From: Primulina eburnea | Lineage: Eukaryota; Streptophyta; Magnoliopsida; Lamiales; Gesneriaceae | Assembly (NCBI RefSeq): GCF_022965805.1 | Contig: NC_133104.1 | Coordinates: 22,281,308-22,345,307, forward strand | DNA: 64,000 nucleotides | Reading direction: 5' to 3' | The notes under the pieces: model-generated | What the model was told of the DNA's origin: nothing | What the model saw: the letters and a program-made list of their open reading frames with translations, nothing else | The model's database searches: none | Made by a program: the position numbers and the translations under genes | Shown here: in pieces, positions 10,364 to 22,510 of the stretch | Layout of the letters: each line of letters opens with the position of its first letter | How positions within the stretch are numbered: the first letter of the stretch is position 1

Positions 10364-12426
10364 TGAAAGGGGATCGGTTACGGTGCCCGGTTGTGCAACA
10401 GAAGTTCAAAATTTTCGAAAATCATACATATTTTCAAGCAAGAAAACCGAGCACCACAAGATGTGTGTAGCAAATACGAAAAACACAAAATATGACATTC
10501 ATAGTGTGTTTATAAATAATACCTATCAACCTCTTGAGATTGATGATGGCTCCAATCAAGATGTAAACAACTTGGCTCTTGAATGGCAAGACAATCTTCA
10601 AGCTTCCTTTGAGCTCACCTTGCTCAAATATTAAGCCCACAACAACTAGCTAGAACCGCTATAATTTTGCACTAGAAAAATTAGAGCATTTTTCTTTTAG
10701 AAGTGTATTGTTTTCTCAACAATTGAAGAACAAAAATGAGGGAGAAAGTGAAGTGAATTTTCGGCCATTGTGAAGAAAATGAAAGGGAGGGAGACTAGTC
10801 TTGGTAGTGTAAAAAGTTGTTGTTGGCATGTGTGACACATGTCTTGAATATTGAGAAAGTTGTCTCCCAACTCTTCACCTCCCCATGCATGCTATTTATT
10901 TGATTTTTAACAATTAAAAATCCATGGACTTATTTTAATTATCTCAAACATATTTGAGACTAATTAAACATTACTAGAATTCACTCAAGTCACTAGTTGA
11001 ATAATTATTTTATTATTAGGCTCTACAAGACCCAATATGATTTAATTAATTCAACACTTGAATTGATTTAATTATTTGGACTCTACTAGGCCCACTAGTG
11101 TTAAATTAATTTAACACTTGAATTAATTTACTTTAGTCCATAATAATGTTTATGAAAATCACAATTTTCAAATACATTATTTATTTGGTCAACTTTTAAT
11201 TTAGGAACACTTCCACAAATTAAAAGTTACATTTCCCTCATAGAAGTCATACTTCTATTTTTCCTTACGCTTATAAACTCATTTATAAGACGTTCAACAC
11301 TTTGAACTATTTTAACTTCTCAACGGGATCTAGAAAGCTAGTACTTGTGTGGCCCTCAATGGTTCATTGATACCTCTAGCCGTGGGTTCACTTCTCCATG
11401 TGATTCGGACTAAACATGTCCTTATATGAGCATACCCCAATTGCACCATTCTTACTTATCAACTCCTTGATAACAAGAACGTCAGAACTCAAGTCTGATA
11501 GTACCCAACCAATCATGTTAAACGCCTAGTAGCATCGCTTATATGATTCCCTAGGTATCAAATGATAGTGCCTGCAAGAACCATTCAATTATGGTTAGCG
11601 TACAGTACGGTCCCTTCAACTCATATATCCCGACCAATTCGACAACTATCGGTTTATCGAGAGTTGTCAATGAATCGATACTATGTGTCATGTCGTAGTT
11701 GCATCGATGGTGTAATCTATGAAACCCCTTTCATAATTACCACCATAATCTGATCACAGATTTCAACCTACATACACATGAGAACACATAGGATATCCAT
11801 ACCCGAAGGTAAGCTGTGAATCTCCGACTACAATGCATCGACTCCTATATGTTTCGACAGAACACCCAACCTTGCCACCTAATGACCCCATGAGAGTCAG
11901 TAAACAAGTCAAAGTGTAATTCTAGCACATAAAGTCTCAATGTTGTCCCGGGTCATAAGGACTAATGGTGTACAGCCATAAACTAGGACATTTCCACTCG
12001 ATAAGTGAGAACCACTTGGAAAGTCCTTTATGGAGGGTTGTTCAGTGCACTCTATAGGGAGCACCTATCTGCATGCTCGGACATCACAATGTCCCCTACC
12101 AATGAAACATGGTACTCACATCGTAGATACTAGTCTCGAACTCGAGCGGCCTATATCCTTCTTAGTGGCGGCTGAATCGACTAGGAACCGTTTAGAATAT
12201 ACAATATTACAAATATGAGTTTAATGATACTCATCATATGAGCATCTCATATTATTTCTACTATTTGTATATTCAAGGGCTTTATCTATGCAACTAGCAT
12301 GGGTATACAGATAAAGAAGTGCCAAAATAATATATTCAAATATTATTAAAATAAAGACTGTTTATGCATAGAGTTTCATTGTGAACACTCGGCCAACACT
12401 TGGCTCGACGTGCACCTACTCTAACA
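10364..12426 (-). repeat. C3 3' LTR
   Basis: A 2063-bp copia LTR. In element orientation it starts TGTTAGAGTAGG immediately after the polypurine tract and ends CCCTTTCA. It is collinear with 20179-22242. Confidence 0.92.
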
Positions 12427-12437
12427 ATCTCCCACTT
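12427..12437 (-). promoter_or_regulatory. C3 polypurine tract
   Basis: The minus strand reads AAGTGGGAGAT directly before the 3' LTR. It is identical in C4 and C5 and primes plus-strand DNA synthesis. Confidence 0.85.
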
Positions 12438-12440
12438 GCA

Positions 12441-12900
12441 CTAGAGCCAACTACCCATATGCTTCAAACCCATCGATTCGCGATGCTTCTCGAATAATGG
12501 TCCAGGTAAAGGCTTAGTTAGTGGATCAACAACATTATCTGTGGTGTCGACTTTGTCAATCGTGACATCTCCTCTTTCCACGATCTCTCTGAGGATGTGG
12601 TACTTTCTCAATACATGTTTGGACTTCTGATGAGACCTTGGCTCCTTTGCTTGAGCAATGGCTCCCGTGTTGTCACGAAACACCGGGACAGGAGAAACTC
12701 CATTAGGAATGACGCCCAATTTTTTGACTAAATTCCTTATCCAAACAGCCTCCTTTGCTGCAGCTGATGCAACAATATATTCTGCCTCAGTGGTGGAATC
12801 CGCAGTACTATCTTGGTTGGAACTCTTCCAAGAGACAGCAGCACCATTGAGCATGTATTTGAACCCAGAGGTTGACTTCGAGTCATCGATATCGCATTGG
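12441..12900 (-). pseudogene. C3 RNase H C-terminal part
   Basis: The C-terminal end of the copia polyprotein (…[13 protein letters not shown]…[21 protein letters not shown]…[29 protein letters not shown]). It covers the RNase H domain including the TEAEY acidic residue. The frame is open here but is separated from the rest of pol by the S2 insertion, so it is dead. Confidence 0.88.
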
Positions 12901-13034
12901 AAGATTGTAATGCCCAAGAAGTACAGAATTGATAAACCAAGATTATTAATCGTTATTAACGTGAGACTCGGAAGATATGAAAACGCATGACATGCACTGA
13001 GGGAAGAAAAGACATGAGAAAATAGGGTTTGCAA

Positions 13035-13294
13035 GACCGCACCCGCGGTGCATGGACAGAAAGTTGGCAAATTTTATTCGAGGCGACACCGCACCCGCGG
13101 TAAGAACAAGACCGCACCCGCGGTGGTGGTACCGCACCCGCGGTCTAAGATGTACCGCACCCGCGGTAGATGTCCAGTAGGTACGAGTTTTGCTACTGGA
13201 GTTGGAGCGCACCCGCGGTCTAAGCTTTCGGGAAAAGGAAGGATAGATATTGCATGAGCGCACCCGCGCTCCTTGCACTACCGCACCCGCGGTC
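13035..13294 (+). repeat. GC-rich 14-bp motif array in S2
   Basis: About eight copies of ACCGCACCCGCGGT or close variants (near 13035, 13086, 13109, 13129, 13152, 13204, 13256 and 13279), just upstream of a TATA-like tract. Orientation relative to the LTR is the same as in S1, but spacing and copy number differ. Confidence 0.87.
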
Positions 13295-13341
13295 ATGCGT
13301 GTAACAAGAAGAATGAGGCCACGTTTTGCATGGCATGCAAG

Positions 13342-13354
13342 CTATATATATAGA
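13342..13354 (+). promoter_or_regulatory. Possible S2 TATA box
   Basis: CTATATATATAG lies about 50 bp after the last GC motif and is the best core-promoter candidate for the LTR. A U3/R boundary downstream is not visible from sequence alone. Confidence 0.5.
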
Positions 13355-14966
13355 TGGATTCGTGTGTTCCTCTCACATTTCAAGCAAAAATCGACAGATG
13401 AGGGAGAAAGTTTAGTTCTTGAGTTTAGAATTTGGTTTACGAAGAATCCGTGTGTCAGAACTCGAGTCCGAAAGCGGTATTGAACTCCTTTCGACTAAAG
13501 CTATACAAGGACGTAAATTTTGTTACGTTTTGAGATGTTTTGAATTTATGATGTTGTCAGAACTGTATATGTTTCAGATATGGTGTTTCTACTACCGTAG
13601 ACATTGTATAATCGAAGACAGATTTAAGAATAAGTTGGTTATACAATTGTTATGAATTTTAGAAGATATTGACTGAGAATTCACACTAAATGGTAATATT
13701 CTTAATTGAAGAATGAATAGATGATTATTCTTGTATGTTTGGATAGATTATTCAGTAGATATGTGAAGTCAGATCGAAGAAAGAATACAGTATGTCTGTG
13801 TGTTGTATTTCAGCATCCCCGAAGATGTATTTGTTAGGTATTCATATGCTGGAACAGATTGATCAGATTATATACTGAGTTGAGTATTGATCAGAACAGA
13901 TTGTGTTTTGAGTTACACATTGATACAGTGTATTTGTATTGTCATTTCAGATCGGATATGGACAGACTGGACTTCGAGACTTCGTCTTCCTCAGACGGGG
14001 ACGACAAAGGTATAATTCATGTGATATTCGGGAAGAAACAACTCAATTGAGATCACTACTTGAGTTGCCCAATAAATCACATACTATATTCTTGTTTATG
14101 TTTTATATGATTATGCTTTGTTTACTGATTGTATTCATGCATTTAAGATAGGACAGTTTGGAGATCAGTCAGACTGCTAGATGTTCGGTGATATCATAGC
14201 TTAGGAGAAGATCACCTCTCCTATTGTAGATGTGGATACAGATCAGACCGAAGTCTAGGAATAAGACGTACAATCACCCCGAGTGGTAGGGTAGGTGATA
14301 GATCGTCTTATTCACACCGGAATCCCTAGAGTTATAGATCGAGTCAAGTCTAGACATGATTTGATTAGGACTTCATGCTTATATGGATGTGGCTCCTAGA
14401 TCATGGGACCCATCGTTATTGCTTCCAGTTGTGCTAGCATGTTTTTATGATTTAGATCGTTTATATGCATGTTTATCTGATTTGAGTTACATGCTTATTT
14501 GATTTATTTCTTAGATTATGAAATATATTGGTTTATACAGGATCGCATGTTTTATGAATTAGTTTGTTTATATACATGCTTACCATGTTTTATACTGGGA
14601 TTTATTCTCACCGGAGTTATCCGACTGGTGTCTTGTTTGTATGTGTGCATGACATCAGGGGAGGCAGGATCGGGGTCACGAAGATGATGAGAGAAGACGA
14701 GTTTAGCGTGGTGATTTCGGACTTACAGTAGATTGGATTTTACTACTAGAATTTTAGTAGTGAACCTTAGGTTAGAATGTTGTACATTATTATATTTTTA
14801 ATACTGAATTGTATTTTATATACAGACATGTATAGTATTTAGATTCCATTACCTTCCGCAGTTAAATAATTTAAAAAGAAAAATTTTAGACCCTGTTTAT
14901 CAGAACAGATAATTAAATCCCAACGATGATTAAGAACTTGATTAGCGTCCGGGTCCCCACAAAGAT

Positions 14967-15600
14967 AGAGTCGGTATAGCCTTCCAATTTCAGTTCTCCA
15001 CCCCCATAGACCAAGAACAACTTATTGGTCCTTCTCAAATACTCGAGGATGTCTTTCACAGCTTTCCAGTGTGGAAGACCAGGGTTGGATTGATATCTAC
15101 TCACTACACTTAGTGCAAAAGCCACATTAGGACGCGTAGATATCATCCCATACATGATGCTACCAATCGCAGATGCATAAGGAATGTTTGTCATCGTTGC
15201 TATCTCTACATCAGTCTTGGGAGACATATACTTGGATAGGGACACGCCATGACACATTGGTAGATGTCCTCTCTTGGACTCATCCATCGAGAACCGCTTC
15301 ACGATGGTATCAATGTATGTGGACTGGTTGAGACCAAGCAATCTTTTTTGTCTATCTCTATAGATCTGTATTCCCAATACAAAAGATGCTTCACCCAAGT
15401 CGTGCATCGAGAACTTACTCGCTAACCATATCTTAGTTGATTGCAACATCCCTATATCATTCCCAATGAGTAGAATGTCATCAACATAAAGCACAAGGAA
15501 TGTCACAGCATTCCCACTGACCTTATTATACACACAGGGTTCCTCAGGATTCTTAGCGAAACAAAACTCTTTGATTTTCCTATCGAATCTGAGGTTCCAA
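14967..15600 (-). pseudogene. C3 reverse transcriptase C-terminal and RNase H start
   Basis: An open stretch containing the RT catalytic motif YVDDI (at about 15471-15485) followed by the connection region (ASKFSMHDLGEASFVLGIQIYRD, STRPNVAFALSVVSRYQSNPG). The frame then runs into the S2 junction at 14966. The YVDD residues are intact, but both ends of the frame are broken. Confidence 0.85.
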
Positions 15601-16127
15601 CTCCTAGATGCCTGCTTTAGACCATAAATAGATATTTAAAGTTTGCATACCATATGCTCACTTCCGATAGATGTAAACCCTTCGGGTTGAGACATAAAAA
15701 TCTCTTCCTTAATATCCCCATTAAGAAAGGATGTCTTAACAACCATCTGCCATATCTCATAGTCATACCATACACTTATGGCTAGCAAAATCCTTATTGA
15801 CTTGAACATTGAAACTGGAGAAAAGGTTTCCTCAAAGTCAACTCCTTATCTTTGAGTATATCCTTTTGCACCAATCGCGCCTTGAAGGTCAATACCTTCC
15901 ATCCGCCCCAAGTTTCCTCTTGTAAATCCATTTACACCCTATGGGAACAATTCTCTCTGGTGGATCCATGAGATTCTACACTTGGTTCGAATGCATGGAA
16001 TTCATCTCTGATTCCATTGCTTCAAGACACTTGGATGAATCGGCATCAGATAACGCTTCCTTTAAGGTCCTTGGATCACATCCATGGTTAGGCTCATCAT
16101 GGTCCTTTTCAAGAAGCAGACCATACC
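15600..16127 (-). pseudogene. C3 reverse transcriptase N-terminal part, decayed
   Basis: The reverse complement matches the C5 segments WNLVDPPEGTVPIGCKW and the RT fingers and palm start, but with several indels and stops (for example near 15638, 15845 and 15900). No usable frame remains. Confidence 0.75.
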
Positions 16128-16922
16128 TCATAGGTGGTCTCGAGACTTTCTCGGATCTTCTAGGACCTTGTAACTCCTCACTTGGCTCTTCGGTGTGGGT
16201 TCTATAATTGTGGGTGTCTCTCGAACCTTTTCGAGTTCTATCATCTCCCCTTTTCTATCCAATAGAAATTCTTTTTCCAAAAAGGTTGTTTTCCTAGAAA
16301 CAAACACCTTTGTTTCTTGAGGATGATAGAAGTAATATCCAACGGAATTCTTTGGATATCCCAGAAAGTAACATAAAATGGATCGACTATCCAATTTATC
16401 TCTCACTACCTGCTTCACATAAGCAGGGCACCACCATATTCTAAGATAATAATACTTGGGTAGTTTACCCATCCATATCTCATATGGTGTTTTGTCAACT
16501 GCCTTTGAATGGACATTGTTCAACAACAGTGCCGCTGTCTCAAGCGCATATCCCCAAAAAGATGGCGGCAACTCCGTGAACCCCATCATAGACCGAACCA
16601 TGTCCATCAAAGTCCGGTTACGATGTTCTGAAACACCATTCAACTGTGGTGTAGCGGGCGGAGTCCACTGCGAGAGAATCTCATTCTCTCTAAGATTATC
16701 TTTGAACTCGGCACACAAATATTCACCACCTCGATCCGATAGAACTGACTTGATGCTTCGTCCCAACTGTTTCTCTACTTCACTTCTGAATTCTTTGAAC
16801 CTTTCAAAGGCTTCAGATTTGTATTTCATCAAATACACATACCCATACCTCGAAATGTCATCGGTAAAGGTGATGAAGTAGGCATGTCCATGCTTAGTGG
16901 TGATGTTAAGCGGACCGCACAC
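16128..16922 (-). pseudogene. C3 integrase catalytic core
   Basis: An open stretch of 264 codons: GPLNITTKHGHAYFITFTDD..., then SDRGGEYLCAEF and the PPATPQLNGVSEHRNRTLMDM region with the catalytic acidic residues. It continues into the post-integrase linker ending near the DPRKSRDHL terminus. It is cut from upstream pol by a frameshift at about 16925. It shows the region that C1 and C4 have lost. Confidence 0.83.
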
Positions 16923-17480
16923 ATCGGTATGATCAAATCAAATAACCCTTTGGCTCGCTCCACATGGCCCTTAAAGGGAATTTTGGTTCTTTCCTTTCGG
17001 ACAGGATTCACAAGTCGTGAGAGTATTAATATCAGACATATCAAACATGCCTACTCCCACTAACTTGTTCATTCTTCTTAGGGAAATTTGTCCTAATCGA
17101 GTATGTCATAATTGTGCCGAATTTAGAGTATCTTGTTTACGCTTGCTTGTTATAGATTGGACATTGTTAAGTGCAATATCTTTCAATTTTAAGGTGTAGA
17201 GATCGTTTTCAAGTTCTCCAGTACCAATTAAACATTCATTCTTGTAAATATTGCAAACACCTTTGCTAAATAAACAAGAAAATCCATCTTTATCTAACAT
17301 AGAAATGGAAATAATGTTTTTCACCAAGTCTGGTACAAACAAAACATCTCTTAAAACAAACATAAAATCATTGTTCAAATGCAAGTAAACATCTCCTACA
17401 GCCTTGGCAGCAACCCTTGCTCCATTGCCCATCCTCAAGAAGGTCTCACCTTCCCTGAGCCTTCTACTTCTTCTCATCAC
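16923..17480 (-). pseudogene. C3 protease C-terminal part and pre-integrase zinc region
   Basis: Contains the segment following the protease (GETFLRMGNGARVAAKAVGD...VLFVPDLVKNIISISMLDKDGFSC) and the pre-integrase region, in more than one frame. Stop codons and frameshifts separate the pieces. Confidence 0.78.
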
Positions 17481-18422
17481 CTACAAATCATTACAGAGAT
17501 GTGAGCCACAGCCGGTATCCAATACCCAAGAAGTAGAGTTAATGGAAATGTTTACTTCAATATAGAACATACCGTTTCCAGAACTCTTCTGGACAAGATA
17601 TTCCCTGCAGTTACGCCTCCAATGTCCAAGCTTCTTGCAGTGATAACAGATGTCAACAGTCTTGTCAGCCTTCACTGGTATGGCTACCACAATGGGACCC
17701 GGAGTCTGCCTCTTCAAGGGCATGTTCCTCTTGGGACGTTGGAAAGAACGCTTCTTTCCCTTCCTAGGTGAACCGGTCTTCGTACCAGATGAAGAGCCCA
17801 CAAAAAGAACCGGCTTCTCTTTCTTGATAGTGGACTCAAAAGTCACAAGCATATTCACCAACTCCTCAAGGGTCGGCTCCATCTTGTTCATGTTGAAGTT
17901 CACCACAAAAGGATCAAATGAGTTAGACAATGAAAACAGCAACATGTCGGTGGTCAGCTCCGAAGGCAATAGCAAATCCATGCCAACGAGCTTGTCCACG
18001 AGCCCAATTATCTTCAGGACATGCTCATGGATCGAGGCCCCATCTCACATGCGCATAGTGATCAGCTCCTTGACGGTAGCATGCCTAAGAGGCCGAGTCT
18101 GCTCACCAAAGAGCTCCTTAAGGTGCATATGAATGTCAGCAGCATTCTTTGCATCCTCAAAATGCCTCTGCAGCTCATCATTCATAGAATCCTGCATATA
18201 ACATCTGGCCTTCAAGTCATGGTCACACCAATCCTTGTAGGTCTGAAATTCCTCAGGAGTGCAGCAAGTTGGAGCCTCAGCAGGGGGCAACTCAGTCATT
18301 GTATATGCAATCTTTTCCGAGTTCAAGACGATTTTTAGGTTTCTTAGCCAAGTGAGGTAATTAGGTCCGGTTAATACGTGTTTCTCGAGTATGGCAGAAA
18401 TTGGATTGCGAATTGAAGACAT
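17481..18422 (-). pseudogene. gag: C3 gag-protease N-terminal part, broken
   Basis: Gag starts at 18422 (MSSIRNPISAILEKHV) and runs to a stop near 18045, where a CGA-like codon has become TGA. A second open piece (17999-17481) carries the zinc knuckle CYHCKKLGHWRRNC and the protease motif DTGCGSH. It is a non-functional copy of the gag-protease part of a single copia frame. Confidence 0.85.
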
Positions 18423-19979
18423 TGTCAAATTTGTACTGAAAAGTAAAACAGATAAATGTTAATGACTATTTTAAAATATTTAGTAAGATATAAAGTATGG
18501 ACTTTTACTTTACAAATTTCGCTCCCACTGTTTTGACATTTTCACTACCCTCTAATGAAAACGGGAAACTCTTTTCCTCAATAGGTATGTAAGGTCCAAT
18601 TAGCGAATTATGATCCCGAATAATATCAGCCAATCATAATTCCTAAAAGGTAGTTTCCAATTGCATCACAATGCAACCCTTACGTAAACTTTTGTCTCAC
18701 GTTTGATTAGGACCCAATAATATGACGTCGTTCATCTTCACGTGTCAAGCCTTACCCATCGATATTGAACCTTAATGGACGGTCGCCATGAGTTCCCCTA
18801 ATAATATGAGCCGAAATCATGGGAGTTCCATGTAGTTCACATCACCATGTCAATGGATGTCACAGCTTTCCGGCACGAAGGGTCCCCCAATAATATTAGC
18901 CGAGCCCCGAGCACGGGTAGCGTTCATCATGCACCCATTGTCGTTCGAAGACATGGAAATTATAAACAAATTTATAATTCCCCTTTTCGGACTTGATATT
19001 AATTTTGAATCTTATTCAAAATGAGGGTTTTTAATTTTAAAAAGTCTCATCATTTATTTTATTTAAAAGCTCGCCATGTTTGATTGTATGTTTGCCGGAT
19101 TCATGCAACTTTGTTATTATCATAATAATAACGCACATACTCATTATTTATAACATATCATGCATATATTATAAACAGTAAACAAAACAAGGATGATCAA
19201 TCGCCCCAATACTAATGGATCGTGTGAGCTAAACACGGGCCTAGGTTCAATCCTAGGGAAATGCATGGGATGCAAATGCAACTATTACATTAGCTTCCAA
19301 TATTTACATGTCTTCGATCTTCATAATCATCATGTCCACCATCTTCCAATCTTGATCATCCACTATACTAATATTTACAAATAAATATCCATGGCAAACA
19401 GGGATACATCTCATGGGGGTGGGAACGGGCCATAAACCAAGACACTTTATAAATTGATAATTATTACAATCATTCAACACAAAATATCCTAGCATACACC
19501 TAGCAAATTGGGCTTGGGCTTTTGATCATCCTTCATGCATAATATCACATATCATACACCATCAATTAATTATCACAATAATTCATTAATCCAATATTAT
19601 ATATCTTGATCCAATGACTAACCGTCACGATTATAAACTAAATTAACAAAGTATACAAACACCTTTGTCTACTTTCTTATTAATTTATTTATAACCGAAT
19701 TTCTTGTTAATCACAATTTACTATAAATAACTAAAGTCGAACTTCAATTATTTATTTTATGAGAAAAATTTGCAACTTTTGTAATTTTAAACTTAAGGGG
19801 CCAAAAACTTATTTTTCACCAAAAACATTTGGCCCATTTTAAATTTCACAAATATGTTAGCCATCTAATGGCCCAACAACTCAAGGCCCATGACACTTTG
19901 ATATTTCAAAACACTTTTTGAAAACCCTAGTCGTCATCGCCGGATTCCGGCAACAAATATTTTTTTTTATTTTCGAATG

Positions 19980-20052
19980 GGGCTGTTCGGGGGCTGCCCT
20001 TTCTGCCCGTTTCCGGCAGCCCAAGATGCCCGAAATGGGCAGCAACTTGCTG
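19980..20052 (-). repeat. C3 leader hairpin block
   Basis: A reduced version of the GGGCTGCCC/GGGCAGCCC inverted array after a T-rich run. It has fewer units than C1, C4 or C5, consistent with rapid turnover or decay. Confidence 0.65.
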
Positions 20053-20164
20053 CAAAAATCCTCCCATTTTGGCCTTGAATATGTTGCAACAAATCAACTC
20101 ATGCGGTTAGAAATCGTCCTCAATATAATATTATGTATTTGCTACACCAAAATTTGTAACCATA

Positions 20165-20176
20165 GCTTCGATACCA
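20165..20176 (-). promoter_or_regulatory. C3 primer-binding site (initiator tRNA-Met), diverged
   Basis: The minus strand reads TGGTATCGAAGC adjoining the 5' LTR, with two mismatches to TGGTATCAGAGC. The position is as in the other copies. Confidence 0.75.
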
Positions 20177-20178
20177 CT

Positions 20179-22242
20179 TGAAAGGGGATCAGTTACGGTG
20201 CCCGGTTGCGCAACGAAAGTTCAAAATTTTCGAAAATCATACAAATTTTCAAGGAAGAAAACCGAGCACCACAAGATGTGTGTAGCAAATACGAAAAACA
20301 CAAAATATGACATTCATAGTGTGTTTAGAAATAATACCTATCAACCTCTTGAGGTTGATGATGAATCCAACCAAGATGTAAACAACTTGGCTCTTGAATG
20401 GCAGGACAATCTTCAAGCTTCCTTTGAGCCCACCTTGCTCAAATATTAAGCCCACCACCAACTAGCTAGAACCACTTTAATTTTGCACTAGAAAAATTAG
20501 AGCATTTTTCTTTTAGAAGTGTATTGTTTCCTCAACAATTGAAGAACAAAAATGAGGGAGAAATTGAAGTGAATTTTCGGCCATTGTGAATGGAATGAAG
20601 GGGAGGGAGACTAGTCTTGGTAGTGTAAAATGTTGTTGTTGGCATGTGTGACACATGTCTTGAATATTGAGAAAGTTGCCTCGCAACTCTTCACCTCCCC
20701 ATGCATGCTATTTATTTGATTTTTAACAATTAAAAATCCATGGACTTATTTTAATTATCTCAAACATATTTGAGAATAATTAAACATTACTTGAATTCAC
20801 TCAAGTTACTAGTTGAATAATTATTTTACTATTGGGCTCTACAAGACCCAATATGATTTAATTAATTCAACACTTGAATTAATTTAATTATTTGGACTCT
20901 ACAAGGCCCACTAGTGTTAAATTGATTCAACACTTGAATTAATTTAGTTTAGTCCATAATAATGTTTATGAAAATCACAATTTTCAAATACATTATTTAT
21001 TTGGACAATTTTTAATTTAGGAACACTTCCACGAATTAAAAGTTACATTTCCCTCATAGAAGTCATACTTCTATTTTTCCTTACGCTTATAAACTCATTT
21101 ATAAGCCGTTCAACACTTTGAACTATTTTAACTTCTCAACGGGATCTAGAAAGCTAGTACTTGTGTGGCCCTCAATGGTTCATTGATACATCTAGCCGTG
21201 GGTTCACTTCTCCATGTGATTCGGACTAAACATGTTCTTATATGAGCATACCCCAATTGCTCCATTCTTACTTATCAACTCCTTGATAACAAGAACGTCA
21301 GAACTCAAGTCTGATAGTACCCAACCAATCATGTTAAACGCCTAGCAGCATCGCTTACATGATTCCATAGGTATCAAATGATAGTGCCTGCAAGAATCAT
21401 TCAATTATGGTTAGCGTACAGTACGGTCCCTTCAACTCATATATCACGACCAATTCGACAACCATTGGTTTATCGAGAGTTGTCAATCAATCGATACTAT
21501 GTGTCATGTCGTTGTTTCATCGATGGTGTAATCTATGAAACCCCTTTCATAATTACCACCATACTCTGATCAGAGATTTCAACCTACATACACATGAGAA
21601 CACATAGGATATCCATACCCGAAGGTAAGCGGTGAATCCCCGGCTACAATGCGTCGACTCCTATATGTTTCGACAGAACACCCAACCTTGCCACCTGATG
21701 ACCCCATGAGAGTCGGTAAACAAGTCAAAGTGTAATTCTAGCACATAGAGTCTCAATGTTGTCTCGGGTCATAAGGACTAATGGTGTACAACCATAAACT
21801 AGGACTTTTCCACTCGATAAGTGAGAACCACTTGGAAAGTCTTTTATGGAGGGTTGTTCAATGCACTCTACCAGGAGCACCTATCTGCATGCTCGGACAT
21901 CACAATGTCCCCTACCAACGAAACATGGTACTCACATCGCAGATACTAGTCTCGAACTCGAGCGGCCTATATCCTTCTTAGTGGCGGCTGAATCGACTAG
22001 GAACCGTTTAGAATATACAGTATTACAAATATGAGTTTCATGATACTCATCATATGAGCATCTCATATTCTTTCTACTATTTGTATATTCAAGGGCTTTA
22101 TATATGCAACTAGCATGGGTATACAGATAAAGAAGTGCCAAAATGATATATTCAAATATTATTAAAATAAAGACTATTTATACATAGAGTTTCATTGTGA
22201 ACACTCGGCCAACACTTGGCTCGACGTGCACCTACTCTAACA
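20179..22242 (-). repeat. C3 5' LTR
   Basis: A 2064-bp copia LTR with the same termini as 10364-12426. It carries the donor-like TAG|GTATTA (intron G at 20337) and an adjacent 8-bp hairpin (20340-20359). Confidence 0.92.
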
Positions 22243-22247
22243 TAAAT

Positions 22248-22296
22248 GAAGGAATCACTTTTATATATCAATTTGCGAGGTCAAGAAAAGTGGCCT
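22248..22296 (-). repeat. G2 5' LTR, middle segment
   Basis: Forty-nine bases between C3 and G1. They contain a TATA-like TTTTATATATC (22259-22269) and end in GGCCT, the left copy of the G1 target duplication. Rejoined with 29722 onward, this puts the TATA next to the GC motif array of G2. Confidence 0.8.
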
Positions 22297-22496
22297 TGTA
22301 AGGCCCGAGATTATATCATTTTAATCCGAGATTATTTAAATTACGAATCTTGGAATAATGAATTAAATTCCACGGTTTTTGTAATTAATTAGGATTGAAA
22401 TGGAATTAAAAAGAGTTGTGAGGACCAAATTGCAAATAGTGAAGATTTCAGGGGCTAAAGTGCAATTAGCACTTGAGTGGACACTTGTCACCATGA

Positions 22497-22510
22497 GATA
22501 TATATAAAAT
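22497..22510 (+). promoter_or_regulatory. Possible G1 TATA box
   Basis: AGATATATATAAAAT about 200 bp into the LTR, the best core-promoter match and in the same relative place as the TATA-like tracts of the other gypsy LTRs. Confidence 0.5.

Larger units (their letters stand above)
12906..14961 (+). mobile_element. Solo gypsy LTR S2, plus orientation
   Basis: A 2056-bp LTR, TGTAATGCCC ... GGGTCCCCACA, with an exact 5-bp duplication AAGAT (12901-12905 and 14962-14966). It sits in the C3 RNase H coding region, where C5 gives the uninterrupted sequence. There is no internal region, so it formed by LTR-LTR recombination. It is the same family as S1 by terminal sequence and GC motif. Confidence 0.94.
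18423..20178 (-). other. C3 5' leader
   Basis: About 1.76 kb without a gene, collinear with the C1, C4 and C5 leaders. It contains spaced AATAATATGA-type motifs (near 18620, 18715, 18800 and 18893), a short GC hairpin block at 19980-20052 and the acceptor-like site ending at 18436. Confidence 0.75.
18436..20337 (-). other. Predicted C3 leader intron (1902 bp)
   Basis: Donor GATAG|GTATTA at 20337 inside the 5' LTR. Acceptor TTTACTTTTCAG ends at 18436, 13 nt before the gag ATG. The primer site and hairpin block lie inside. No transcript evidence is available. Confidence 0.5.
10364..22242 (-). mobile_element. Copia element C3 (minus), both LTRs present, old and broken
   Basis: A full-length copia element with 3' LTR 10364-12426 and 5' LTR 20179-22242, inserted in the G2 LTR. 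Flanks are GAAAT (10359-10363) and TAAAT (22243-22247), a 4-of-5 match, so one copy has probably mutated. The LTRs differ at many sites, marking it as older than C4 or C5. It retains the integrase region lost from C1 and C4. S2 sits in its RNase H region. Confidence 0.92.
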
